Positions 1-11,475 of a stretch of DNA of 64,000 nucleotides are shown here, in pieces. The notes under the pieces are model-generated. The model was not told the origin of the DNA and did no database searches. It was given only the letters and a program-made list of their open reading frames with translations. The number at the start of each line of letters is the position of its first letter. Positions within the stretch are counted from its first letter, which is position 1. Position numbers and translations under genes: made by a program. The stretch lies in assembly GCA_039602395.1 (NCBI GenBank), contig JBCNJP010000007.1:121182957-121246956 (forward strand), given 5' to 3'. The DNA comes from Deinandra increscens subsp. villosa. Lineage: Eukaryota; Streptophyta; Magnoliopsida; Asterales; Asteraceae.

Positions 1-18
1 TATTTTATCTTCATGTAG

Positions 19-137
19 GTTCACCATCAGACACTGGGAAAAGTTCGCAGCCCGCTATGACATCACAGTCGGTCAGAAGATTCGTCTCATATATGACTTC
101 CAGACCGACACCCTTTTCATGCACAAAGAAAACTGAT
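19..137 (+). CDS. Terminal exon of an unidentified gene, possibly B3-like
   Basis: After an acceptor-like tgtag at 14-18, an open frame runs 39 codons to a TGA at about 135-137. It contains the words HWEKFAARY, VGQKIRLIY and FQTDTLFMHKEN. The pattern of an aromatic residue, then 'W..F', then a hydrophobic 'VGQKIRL' strand and a final 'LF' strand resembles the last strands of a plant B3 DNA-binding domain. That family assignment is inference. The rest of the gene lies left of the window. The AT-rich DNA after the stop may hold its 3' UTR. Confidence 0.4.
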
Positions 138-840
138 GCAGCTGCTTAACTTTTGTAGTATCGTTGTAAGATAATATCAAGTGTTATCTTGATCCAAACA
201 ACATAAACAGCTCTCTTTTGTAGCCTTGTGTTAAAGGCGTAACTAGACCTAACAACCTTTAACGTAAATGTTCTATTATCACATCAGTTGTTACTTCTAC
301 ATTTAAATTCCAAGAAAACTCCCAAACTATAAAAACCGCAGCAATGCGCGATCGATTTCTCGTTATAATAATATTCATGAAGAATTATAGTCAAGAAAAC
401 GTGTACGGTTTATAAAACGGCCGTGATCGCAACACTGATTGGACACGAGTCCTCTACCGAATAAATTAACTAAACGTTCAGCGGTTTACGTTATAACCAA
501 AGAATAAATATAATAATTATATTTATTAGATTCCCGTAACATTTTAGGCGTTCGGGAATTTATATAACCCGTTATGAAATACTATATTACGGGTACAGAT
601 TACGGGTATAATACCTTCTTATTAAAAATTATACCCTACGAAAAGAAAACATATAAACATTTCATCTACACACGTATACGGGTTAAATAAATGACTTATA
701 TTTGTTGACTCATCAAATTAAACTTGAACGTAAAGGTGAAGCAAATTTGCTATCTAAATTTTACACCACAAATGAGATGAGACAAATCAGTATAAATACA
801 TGCACACATAAGGCATTTCAAAACACATTCACAATTCAAA
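138..840. other. AT-rich non-coding stretch
   Basis: This is AT-rich sequence with no convincing frame. Words such as 'attacgggta' recur around 540-610. It may include the 3' UTR of the terminal exon upstream. I see no gene or recognisable element. Confidence 0.4.
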
Positions 841-1720
841 TGCATACACTACATGACAAAAGAAAAGGTGAAAGAAAAGAGAAAGAGTCCCTTGTCCGCT
901 CGACGCCGGCCTTTCACGGCGACCTTCCCGTCGTTCCGATCAAACCCAGCAACTCCGCCGGCAACCCCCTCTCGTTTCATCCGACTACACCGATGAGCCC
1001 CTCCTCTCTCTCTCTTCGTTTTCCAGCGAACCCAACGACCTCCTAAACTCCGGCCACCCTGCAACACCCGACGAACCCCCGTTCCCCACCATTCACGGCG
1101 ACCCTTGGGGCCCTTTTTCCGACCCCTGCTCCACCGTTCACGACAGCATGTACACCCAGCCGACTCCAACGATCTCCGACAGTGGTTCTAAACCCGTCTC
1201 CGACCTCGTCGTAAGCTCGTCTATTTCCCGGTAAGAATATTATGGTAATCGGATTGTGTAGATGATATTCATGGTTGGTCAAGACTTGGTTGACGACGGC
1301 AACGGGGCTGTGGCGGGTCTCCGACCGCCAGACGGTGGCAGTAACAGGCGACGGGAGATAATGGCGGTGGCAGTTGTTGGTGGTAGTCGAGGGTGGCGGC
1401 AGTCAGGGGTAATAGAAGGTGGTGGTTGGCGGTGGTTTAGCACTTGTATGAACTCAAAACCCGGCAAACCCGGTAAAACCCGACACCACCGTCCTCTCTT
1501 TCGATTGATTTTCAGTGGCGTACGATTGACGACGGGTGACAACGACAACGACGGTGAACACTCGGGATGGCGAGAATGGTGGCGGTGGTTGGCGGTTGTT
1601 AACAGTGAACAATAGTGGTCGTAATTCGAGTTAGAAAAAGGGACGACGAGTTAACCCGTTTACACTTTCGTGCGATGTTTCGGTGGCGTAACGAGGTCCA
1701 AACGACGAACCAATAACGGG
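841..1720. other. GC-rich degenerate stretch, no confident gene
   Basis: GC content rises sharply here compared with both sides. Several overlapping short frames exist on both strands, rich in Pro, Ser, Gly, Arg and Trp because of ccg/ggtggc repeats. None has a recognisable domain and none connects to spliceable exons that I can see. It may be a decayed coding exon, or the GC-rich part of the long LTR whose better-conserved end lies to the right. Confidence 0.3.
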
Positions 1721-3504
1721 GAAATGCTCGTGGCAAAAAACTAGTCAGGAAGGACTATTCGTTTATCTAAAACGGACCACTTTATTATCTTGGTTATTCG
1801 GACTCGTTTCACAACCCGTCAATAAAGTAATCACGTTATATATTTGTTATTATTACAAATATTATTGTTAAGTTAAAGCTTATATGAAATCATAATAGAA
1901 CGGGATAAATGATATAAATATACATTTAAGACGAATAAATATATATATGTATTAATCAGTTTTATTTAAATAAAAATGATTAAAAGAAAAGATTTAAATA
2001 TTAAATATATATATATAAATATATATATTTAATATAAAGGTTGACGATAATGATAAAGAAATTATCGGATTAAATGTTTAATATATATTTAAAACATATT
2101 TAAAATATGTTTAATGTATATTAAAGGGTTAATATGGAAATTAGGGTTTTCTAGACACTATTCTATCAAACCCGGGTAAACGGTAATGAACCAAGCTTTG
2201 AAATTTTAAAGCATGTTATAAAATGTTATAACGTATAATACACTAAGTCAGTTTTGAATGAAAATGAGTTTTGATAAAGAAATGAGAATAACGGGAAATT
2301 ATGTTTTCCAAATATGATTATTTAATATAAAATAATCCGAAGGGTACGGAGACTTGACTTTTGACATGGAACTATGTTTATATATATAATAAGTATATAT
2401 AAAGTTAAAATGGATAAATGATAAAGTATTTCAAATACCGAATTAATCGGATATTTAGAAGTTCGCGCGGACCGGAAGGGTAAACGCCTGTACACTGGGA
2501 TTTCTGGCAAAAGCGAGGGTGTCGCATAAATCCCAACTGGGAAATGGCATCCCTCACTGGGCGATCCCGGAGTGAGCGTTTACTTATAAGAATGCGTGTC
2601 TTCGTATTATCGTCAAAAGAAAAGGATAACTGCCTAAAGGGCAGTTTGGTCATTTTAACCTTTTAAAAAGGAATGAACTTAATACTTTAATATTATTAAG
2701 ATAATGAAGTATTAAAATAATCATAGGAAGTGTTTATTATATTGAACATTGCGTTAACGCCATACAATACGCGATTAGGTTTAATTGGAAGGCATAGTAG
2801 AGGTTTTCTCTGAATTAACTGCTTAAGAGAATAAGGTGAGTTCTGTGAGCCCACTTTTAAATGTTTTAAATGTTTTAATGTTTTCGGGCTGATATACATG
2901 CAATGATATATATTCAACTGTTTACTTGAAAAATATTTGAGATGCTTTTACTTGTTTTGTGTTGATACACATACGTGGAAAAGTTATAATACTTATAACT
3001 GTTTTAAAGTTATTATTACCTGTTATTACTTTTTCGGGAAGGTTATAATAAACGGGTGATATAAAGGATGAAACTTTTATATAAAGCTTTGAGAAATGAA
3101 AAATGTGAATGTTTGGTCTAAGCCTATGTATAGAACTAAGTGTCGGGTAAATACAATCTTATTAGCCTTGTTATGCAAGACCCATAACATTATATTTATG
3201 AAACACTTATTTCCATATACGGGTGATGGACTGGTGTTGAAATGGTTATGAGTCCAAATACAAGAGTTATTTAAATGGACTTTTGAAAAAGATGAAAAGG
3301 TTTAAAAGGTTGAAAATGTTGAAAATGTTAAAAATGTTTTTAATCTAAGCAGATATTGTCTAGTGAAAAGGGAAAATGTGGTTGTGCAACTAGAAGCGAG
3401 GAATGACGGTTCCCCGGGGTAACGACGGTGACTCTATGAAAGGTTTCGGGTGGCGACGGTTGCCCGAGGAACTAACGTGGTTCCAATAAACAATGCTTAG
3501 TAGA

Positions 3505-3950
3505 ATGAACGGTTAAATGTTTTGGTATAATTTTGTTATGTCTTATACCTGATAAATGATAAATGATTAAATGTTTTGGTATAATTCTGTTATGTCTTAG
3601 GCTATCCGTAATGGGGCTTGAAAGGGGCTTGAAAGGGTTTTTCGCGCCCTTTAGCGCCCCTTTCACGCCCCTCACCACTACGCCGGGGCGCCAAAGCCAA
3701 AAAAAGGGGGGGAGGCGTGAGATTTCTAGCGCCGGAAGAAGAGGGTGTTTGGTCAAAGGTGGGGCTTGAAATGGGGCTTGACCACTACACCACTTTTTTT
3801 TTCAAGCCCCATGCCACCTCATATGCCACATGTCATCTCATGCCCCCATGAGGGGCTTGAAATTTCTCAACCATTACACTTAGCCTTATACCTGATAAAG
3901 GATGAACGATTAAATGTTTTGGTATAACTCTGTTATGTTTTATACATGAT
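3505..3950 (+). repeat. Tandem 'aaatgttttggtataa' repeats inside the LTR remnant
   Basis: A unit of roughly 50-60 bp containing 'gattaaatgttttggtataa..ctgttatgtcttatacctgataaatg' occurs near 3508, 3567 and 3908. The third copy is pushed away by the MITE at 3600-3885. The neighbouring intact copy shows the sequence that existed before the MITE inserted. Confidence 0.7.
3600..3885. mobile_element. PIF/Harbinger-type MITE with TTA target duplication
   Basis: The 286-bp element starts ggctatccgtaatgg. The reverse complement of its right end is ggctaagtgtaatgg, an imperfect 15-bp terminal inverted repeat. It is flanked by tta at 3597-3599 and tta at 3886-3888, the 3-bp duplication typical of PIF/Harbinger (Tourist-like) elements. 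The interior repeats 'ggggcttgaaa' in both orientations. There is no coding capacity, so it needed a transposase from elsewhere. Removing it restores the adjacent tandem repeat, which is direct evidence of insertion. Confidence 0.85.
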
Positions 3951-4348
3951 AAATGTTATAAAGAAGGGGTCGTTAAGCCCAAATGTTTGAAGTAAACCTT
4001 TCAAGGAAAGTTAAAAGTTTTAAATACTTAGAACTCACCAGCGTAAGCTGACCTTTAAAAGCATGTATGTCAGGTATCGGTGATGTTTAAAGTAGCAAGG
4101 GAAGGGCTCTAGCAAGGGCAGATTAGATGGGCAAGCTATCAGGAATGACTCGGTAGTAGACTGACATAGCTATAGATAAGATCTAGTTATAGATTATGTT
4201 ATTATCTTCCTTACTATTGTAACTCTATATATATATAAATGAAAAGTTTTTAATTTCCGCTGCTTAGTTATCTCTGTTATACCATGTGTTCATGAGTAAA
4301 TCCGACACGTGACCCCTCCTGGAGCCAAGACTAGGAGTGGGCGTCACA

Positions 4349-6269
4349 TTTTGGTTGCTTTGGAACGTTTGGTTGTACCTGTTTGGATAACACCCCCAAA
4401 CATTTGTTATTTGTATAATATTTAAGGTGTTAATGAAATGGTATGGTTTATGAAATCATTATTTTCTCATCGAATATTAGTTTTAATTTATGTATTGTGA
4501 ATATTATAAAAATTGTTTTCTCATCGAATATGTATAATGAAATGACTGGCTTCGTAATATGACCACTAGTATATAAATTAATGAAGTTTAAACTAAATAA
4601 CGTTAAAAAACTAAATAGATATTCACAAATATATAGAATTAAACAATATAAATATAAGGATTACAACTTATAATGAATATAAGATTTTTATTATTAAAAA
4701 TGCCATCATGACACTACAGTATTCCATCACCCGAGAAACATAATTATTTTCAGAATATATAAAATTTATAAATAATTACGTAGATGAACCAATTTTTTCA
4801 TTTGCCAAAGAAATACATAAAAAAGAAAAACCAACTTACAAAGTCACAATCAATAAAAATTTAAGATTTTTAACTTCAAGCTCCAATCTATGGGCATCAT
4901 CCTGGTAGTTGCGCAGAATTTCAAAAGCTCTTTCAGATACCGGAGAATCAGCCCAACTTACAAATCCACAATTTGAACCCCAATAATTTAAACCGAAAGT
5001 AGGTGAAGACTTCTATTTTTCTTTTTTACAAATGATGAAAGCTAAGATACACTTACGGGTCTAGCACGACAATGAAAACGACGTCCTGGATTGACAGTGG
5101 TGGAAAATACACGTATGGCCGTTGCAAACCCACAATTTTTACAGACCACCATTTTCTTTTGTGTCTTCAGTAAGATAGAGAGAGATTGGGGCAGAACGTT
5201 TAAATTTTTTGAAATGGTATATCATATATGGGAATCCTAAAAGTAATTCAGATAAGGGGGGGGGGGGGTTAAGGGGGAGGGGGTGGAGTTGGAAAACGGC
5301 TACTTTAGCCCTGAGACTAGGTAGGTGCAGTCGACAAAAGTAATCCTGAGCTCTCAAGCCATTGCATGAGCCGTTGTGTGCTGATAAAATGAGTCGTTGC
5401 ATGAGTCGTTGTGTGCTTGATAAAATGGACAGGTGGCAGACTTGGATAGGTACGGGAAACAGCAGGTATGTGTTGGTCGGTGGAGCAAAACATTCCTAAG
5501 TATCTGACTTTTTTTCCGGATGTCGAACTTTTACTGGATGTGAGTGGGGTCCATCCTTAGCCGCCCTGTCAGATGTAGGACACGAGTCAATTGATAATTG
5601 GGTGAAATTTCATAGGTGGAGGGCCTCTATTAGTTGATACACTTTGGCTCATTTGAGTAAGGATAAATTTGGTGGGTTGTTTCTGATTTTTCATGGTCAA
5701 AGAAGGTTATTTTGGTGATTTTTCCTTTTCCAAAATAGCATACCAATTAAAACGCACCACGTTCTCATTTTTTACCCATATACGCTCAGGTCGTTCGCTA
5801 TTTTAATGCTTCAAACGCCATTTTAATTACGCACATAGTCACATGTCACACTAACACACACTTGCCCAATCCATACACCAAAAAATGATAATAAAAATTA
5901 CATAAAAATCTTGATACGCTTAGCCTATACTTCGTGCATGGAATCCATACGTCAGAAAATGTAAATTTAGTTTTTAACTTTTGACGGTTGTAGTGTATGA
6001 CATGATTGCTACAAAAGAGCGTATCTGAGACCACTGAAGCGTATCTACCACCACTGTAGCGTATAGCCCGAATCCTATGAGATCTTTCCCCTTTTCAACA
6101 CGTCTTAAGCGGTATTTAGTAATTAAGTAAACATAATATTAATTAATTAATTTTTAATTTTTAATTTTTAAGTGAGACAATGATGGCGGTGACAAGGATC
6201 ATCTATTCTAATAAAAGAATTCTTAAAGGCTGATGTGACATCATCACAGCTCTCCCTGGAATTTCCTGC
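4349..6269. other. Non-coding, no recognised gene
   Basis: This is AT-rich DNA with scattered low-complexity tracts: a G run near 5259-5270, and a near-direct duplication of 'gcatgag(c/t)cgttgtgtgct' with 'gataaaatg' at about 5365-5425. Short frames on the minus strand (5139-5402, 5846-6034) show no known motif and no plausible splice partners. I cannot support a gene. Confidence 0.4.
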
Positions 6270-6481
6270 CTAAATCAAAACCCATTATGGTAATTCAATA
6301 TCAAGTCTGATTCCGACTAGGAAACCGATCGGCGGGATTTGGAAAGCAATTGCTCGTGTGGAGAGAGATCTTAATAACCTGGGATTTCATTTTGGTAATC
6401 ACATGGTAGAAAGAAACGGACAGTGGAGATGGAATTTTCTCGGTAAAATGTGTAAGGGACTTGATCCATTCGGGTAACTCG

Positions 6482-7148
6482 TGTTGGGTTATATAACTTT
6501 TATCAAAACACGAGTACGCAGCGGAAAGAATCCTATGAATTAATCTAATTAACCGGTTTTAGAACGTGTACCTTTTTAGCTCGGCAAGACTTGATCTCTT
6601 GGAGGATTTGAAGTAAATCCCTCTACGATCGCACACACGACACACCAATGCTATGTGCTAGCAATCGATCACGAACTTCTCTTGATGTAGGCTTGGTCGA
6701 ACCACACAAGGAAATCGAAAACCCCTTGGGTTTATCCTTGTCGCCGATTTCGAGAGAGTAGAGAGAGAGAATTAGGGTTTGCACCTTTATCAGATAAATG
6801 CAACCTAGCCAACCAACACCTAAACCATAAACCAGTAGGTCTATATATAGGATTAGAGAACTTGATAAACAAGTTAAGGGTTTGGATAGGCATGGGCCGA
6901 ATTTCGGCTTTAAAGGCTTATCCCAAACCTTTTCTCAATTGTAATCTAATTACAATTCTCTCTTAATTACAACTAACACCCCTGTTAACAATTAACTGTC
7001 AGTTTTTAACGAAACCTCGTTAAATGTTCGTGATAAATATTAATTAACCATTAATTAATATTAATACATTTGGTGTCGAGACGTGTGACCCCGTAGGCTT
7101 AAATAACTTCCAGACATACGCTTACTATTACATGATCATATCCCTACA
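6482..7148 (-). repeat. Copia 3' LTR
   Basis: This 667-bp LTR begins tgttgggtta and ends tatccctaca on the plus strand, giving TG...CA termini. It is nearly identical to 25165-25830; differences seen are t/c near 6681, one extra base near 6808, and c/t near 7108. It lies at the 3' end of the minus-strand element, next to the PPT. Confidence 0.95.
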
Positions 7149-7162
7149 GCTCCCACTTGAGC
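7149..7162 (-). other. Copia polypurine tract
   Basis: On the minus strand gctcaagtgggagc lies immediately before the 3' LTR, the expected plus-strand primer position. The 'aagtgggag' core is typical of plant copia elements. Confidence 0.8.
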
Positions 7163-7205
7163 TTGCAATAGTAAAGGTAATAACATTGGTTAGCGTCTAG
7201 CAACA

Positions 7206-8579
7206 TGATAACGGGTGTCGAGACCGCTACAAATAATCCTAAACTTAAACCTATAGATAGGGTAAGTAGGGTATCAATCCAGGGGAGTTAGTGGTTACTA
7301 GTGATTTAGAATTTAACTACCTAACTAAATTAACTACCTAAACCTAGATTACTGTCACTAACCTAGATTGACCTAAACTAAACTAAACTAATTTAATCTA
7401 AGGAATTACACTAAATTGCCTCTTGGCTGTTTTGATTGATTGGGTGAATTAACTAATAAAGTAACTAACTTTAACCTAGAAAATTGATTGAATTCAAATG
7501 AGACAAATCTAACCACTTCTGGATCCTGGTTGGCTACCGATCTAGAAAAACCTAATTACTTAACCGTGACACATAGACATGCCCCCCAATTGCTTCCTTG
7601 ACCTAATAACCTAGTTTCCTAATGGGCTGATTAGTCCTGCCGCAAGAAAGTGCTAGATCAATAAACAGTGGACCACTAAAACCCTAGATTACTAGTTAAA
7701 TTTAACAATTCCGCATGTAGGTATTCAACGGTAGCAAGTATTCCGGAATAACTAGTTAAGCAATAGATTAATCATAGAACGAATCCACCAACCAATCACC
7801 AAAAGCGGTTAGTGGTGATTAGCCGGACATGGCTAATGAAACAAGCATAAACATAATAAAAGATTGCATTAAACTAACGTTACCGAATGATTCAAGAACT
7901 TCAAAATCTCTAAACAAGGTGAAAAATTCGTAATCCTCACCCCAAAAACGGCTGGGGGTGATTAGGGTTCGAACTAATGCCTAAACACCCTTTAAATAGG
8001 TTTAGAAAATAAAAATAATTAAAATTCTGCCGACTTCGATCCGGGGCGTACCGCCCGAATTTTCTTCAACTCCGGCGTACCGCCCGAGATTTCTAACTTG
8101 CGAATTCATTCTTTCAACTTGCTAACTCCAATATGTGTTCACACTAGGCCATATATAATTAATTGACGTGCACGTTGACCTCACGTGACTGATACCTCCA
8201 TATAATTACTCCATTTTTAATTCCATGATCTGCATTTCATCCATATGTCACTTTATCTTCTTCACAATTGAACATGTCACGAGAATAAGTGTCATCAACC
8301 TACAAATAACATTTCATCACTCTTTTTCTTTTACCTTAAATATAATAATCAATTTTTATTTCTAAGATAATGAACTAATATTTAGAAACAATAATTATAT
8401 AGTCTAACTTGTCAACAAGTTCATAATTCAAACTCAACTTAATCATATCATTTAAGCTCATTTATTATCATAACACATTAATCATCAACAACCGACTAAA
8501 ATAATATCTTTTAGACTCAACTCGGTGTGTTTAGGGGGTGATTAATAATAATAAAACTATACTTTTTAACCGCTCATCA
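7206..8579 (-). repeat. Gypsy element 3' LTR
   Basis: A 1374-bp LTR from tgataacggg to cgctcatca on the plus strand. It matches 14100-15459 nearly base for base in its middle. In its first 80 bp it lacks several single bases present in the other copy ('agatagggtaagtaggg' against 'agatagtggtaagttaggg'). It contains two copies of the ggcgtaccgccc motif at 8044 and 8074. Confidence 0.92.
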
Positions 8580-8593
8580 CATCCCCACACTTA
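8580..8593 (-). other. Gypsy element polypurine tract
   Basis: The minus strand reads taagtgtggggatg directly before the 3' LTR start tgatgagcgg. 'AGTGTGGGGATG' is a characteristic PPT of Athila-type elements. Confidence 0.85.
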
Positions 8594-10631
8594 TCTTTTT
8601 CCGTCTCGGAAAAACTGCCATGGAATCATAATTGGGAAATCAATCTCAAAATCTATTTAACAATTTAAATTTATCAACCATTTTCAATTCCACATTCCAA
8701 AATGTAATCATATATACTAATTGCAATCGCCGATATTTCTGTCCGACTAAACCCAACCACTGATCTTTGAGCCCCCAAGGTGTTTATATAAATTACCGAA
8801 TCATTTGTATCAACCTGCCTATGTGTCCCACATTCAGAAAGTTCTAGCTCAATCTAATCCCGACTCATATTCGGTCAAAGTAAAGGGTAATAAAGATGTA
8901 TTATTTATATTTTCCCCACCCTAGTTAAACTAGATACTCATATATCCCAAGAATGATGGATTTGAATGGATAATGAAATTGCTTGAGCATTTATTTGACT
9001 ACTATTGCTTCTATTTTTTTCTTTTCTTTTTCTCTTTTCTTTTTTTTTTCTTTTTTTTTTTTATAGTTGGTTAATTTTAACTATACTTACCAACGGACAT
9101 CATCAGAGGCATTCTTTCACAAGGTCTTACCCCCGAAATCATACGTGAGTGTTTTGCCCGCGAGATCCGGAACATCATCAGAGGCACTCTACCACGAGGA
9201 TACTTATCCTTAGTTCGTACGTGAGTATTTTGTCCCTTCACTCTAATTCATTAACCAATTAATTACCTAATATGCTCAAAAGATGGAAAAATGGGGCGCC
9301 GTTATTTCTCGGATTTGCTTTCGCAAAAAGATCATAACGTGCCAGGTTATTCTGAGGATATATAAGTTTCTAATCTAAAAAGGTCTTTTTCCTCCTAATC
9401 ATCAGTTTCAACCTCACTCTAACTCCTAAAATGGGAACCCACTAGCAAGCTAAATTATTTACATATTTATACAAAAATAAACACCAAGGGATAATTAAGC
9501 TTTACTAAATCAGCTGGGCCTACCGACACATCACAAATTAGATATATTTTCCATTCTCTCCTTTTCTTACCACTTATCCCTTTCTTTCTTTATTTTATAT
9601 TCTGAAAATCGACTCCCAATTGTACTATCATTTTCCATGTACCGGCAATTATCCCAAAACAGATTTGACTCAAACACTTAAAACTAAAAATGACTCAAAA
9701 AATTGCAAAATCTTTTTGGATTTTTGATGTTCTTTTACTTTTTTTTTTTTCAAAATAAACACAACTACCTAAAAATTCAAAAACTTTAAACATTCAAAAA
9801 CTGACGTCCTGTCTCCCTCCCCACACTTAAGATCGACATTGCCCTCAATGTGATAGGAAACACGCACATGACGAATATACAGACACGAACGATAAAAATA
9901 AAAATAAAAATAAGATAAAATGCAAAAATAAATAAAAATAAAAATAAATAAATAAAAAGAACAAGTTGGAACACACTCCCCTGATATCATCGTGAAAAGC
10001 TCCTCGGAAGTCGTGCCAACACCCTCTCAAGCTAGATCGTGAATTCCAGAAATCTCGATGGAAGGTTTATCGGAGGTGGATGTGAGTGAGTGCGAACGAG
10101 ACAGCGGTGGTGGGGTGTTTGGAAATGGCGGTGATGAGTGGTGATTGTGAAGAACCGACCCGTTTAAGGGTTTTGATTTTTTTTTTTTGATTTATTTTTT
10201 ATTTTTTCGGAATTTGGGGTATCCCAGAATTGTACATTCTGGGCGTCCTCCCTGAAATTAACTTTTTTTTTTTTTGAATTTTGGGGCGTACCTCCCAGAA
10301 TTGTAACATTCTGGGCGTACCGCCCAGACCCATTTTTGGCAGAAAGTTTCGAAAATTTTTGGGGACTCAAAATTTTTCTATCTCTTGGAAAAACACTTGT
10401 TTTGCACCACCAAACGTCTCTACTGCAACAATTTTTTATAAAACATACCTGAAACGCGGTAAACAACACAATTTCATTCCCGAGCTTCCCGATTTCCTGA
10501 AAACACACCAAAAATGTAAAATCTAACAAAAACTACGAACACACACGAAAATGAAAAGAAAAACAAACCGCTGGGTTGCCTCCCAGTTAGCGCTAAGTTT
10601 TTAAGGTCTTCAGCCAGACCGTACTTCCCTT
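8594..10631 (-). other. Gypsy element 3' non-coding interior
   Basis: This holds long pyrimidine and purine runs (about 9005-9062, 9890-9960), a repeated 'acatcatcagaggca(t/c)tct' segment at about 9098 and 9172, and palindromic modules at 10210-10330. The block 'ctgggttgcctcccagttagcgct' at about 10571 resembles a sequence I associate with the region after the protease in Athila-like elements. No RT, RNase H or integrase motif was found on either strand. Confidence 0.7.
10205..10335. repeat. Two palindromic modules with GGGCGTACCGCCC motifs
   Basis: Module 1 (about 10217-10247) reads cccagaat-tgtac-attctggg, a perfect 8-bp inverted repeat. Module 2 (10283-10325) has ggggcgtacctccc, then cccagaat-tgtaac-attctggg, then gggcgtaccgccc. 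The outer motif is itself an inverted repeat, GGGCG-TAC-CGCCC. Related pairs lie at 8044/8074, 13873/13902 and 14944/14974. Confidence 0.85.
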
Positions 10632-11444
10632 TCACGGAGGCTTAAATATGTAACTTTCACCCAACTTTGACTTAGTAAAGGAACGATGAGTACATTCCCC
10701 GTTGTCATCATTGCTCCATCTCCATTCCTCAACATGACCTTCCTCCTTCATTTTCACAGCTCCTCGACCATCATCCTTACCTCGATCATGCTTTGAATTA
10801 CCATTCGAACTCTTCGTAGCCTTTGAACTTTTCTTATTCTTCTCACAACCTCTTCCAGCCTCCTCATGATTGAGCGATGCCACCATACCAACCGGGTCTC
10901 CCGTATCCCCACACTTGGGATCATTTATCTCTAATCTTGCAAACCTGTCAACCACAACATCACCTTCCATTGTATCCTCCTCTATTTTACTAGGAGGACA
11001 CTTGTCAGTAGCAAACAATTTTGGAATAGTATTAATAACCGAATATTTAAAAACATGATTAAATAAATTTAAAGATAATACCCGGCTACCAAACTGCATT
11101 GTACATGTGTTTGCTCTGCAATCAATTTGTGTGTTTGCGGTGGACAAAAATGGTCTCCCAAGTATGATCCTTGGTGGGTGCCCCGTATCCTCATAATCCA
11201 TGACCAAGAAGTCCTCGGGATAGTAAAACTCACCGACTTGAACTACTACACCCCTCAACATACCTCGTGGTTTCTTTGATGATCCATCCGCAAATACCAC
11301 CTTTGTCTTGACCTCTTGCACGTCGCCCAACTGAAATTGCTCACAGATACTACTTGGAAGAACACTCACCGATGCTCCAAAGTCCAACAATGCCTTGTTG
11401 GTTGAGAACTCTCCAATCTTAACCGGAATCAATGGTGTCTTCAA
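10632..11444 (-). pseudogene. Gypsy aspartic protease segment, no pol downstream
   Basis: PLIPVKIGEFSTNKALLDFGASVSVLPSS contains the retropepsin active-site region. Athila-type proteases have D-L/F-GAS here rather than DTGA. The domain continues with FADGSSKKPRGMLRGVVV and PPRIILGRPFL, the conserved ILGRPFL strand. A Lys/Ser-rich tail ends at 10632. It is separated from Gag by a frame change near 11480. In complete elements this region would continue into RT; here it stops, and the downstream 2 kb holds no RT motif. Confidence 0.88.
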
Positions 11445-11475
11445 CTCTTCGAACTCTTCCTCAACATCACTTTCA

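Larger units (their letters stand above)
2110..4348 (+). mobile_element. Long LTR remnant, Tekay/Del-like, relative of the 16006-19240 LTR
   Basis: Read on the plus strand, this region aligns by eye with the reverse complement of 17500-18050. Shared words include 'gaagttcgcgcggacc' at about 2459, 'atgattatttaatataaaataatccg' around 2316-2340, the 'gcgatcccggagtgagcg' block at about 2560, and 'agaactcaccagcgtaagctgac' near 4030-4050. It ends with a gggcgtcaca terminus at 4348, matching the inverted start of the other LTR. The left boundary is unclear and no TSD was found, so it is either truncated or a diverged subfamily. It contains a nested MITE and short tandem repeats. Confidence 0.7.

Noticed and set aside
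702..1615. Several 80-117-codon frames on both strands in the GC-rich stretch
   Set aside because: Overlapping frames on both strands in a GC-rich, stop-poor sequence; no domain, no supported splice sites, no agreement of frame.
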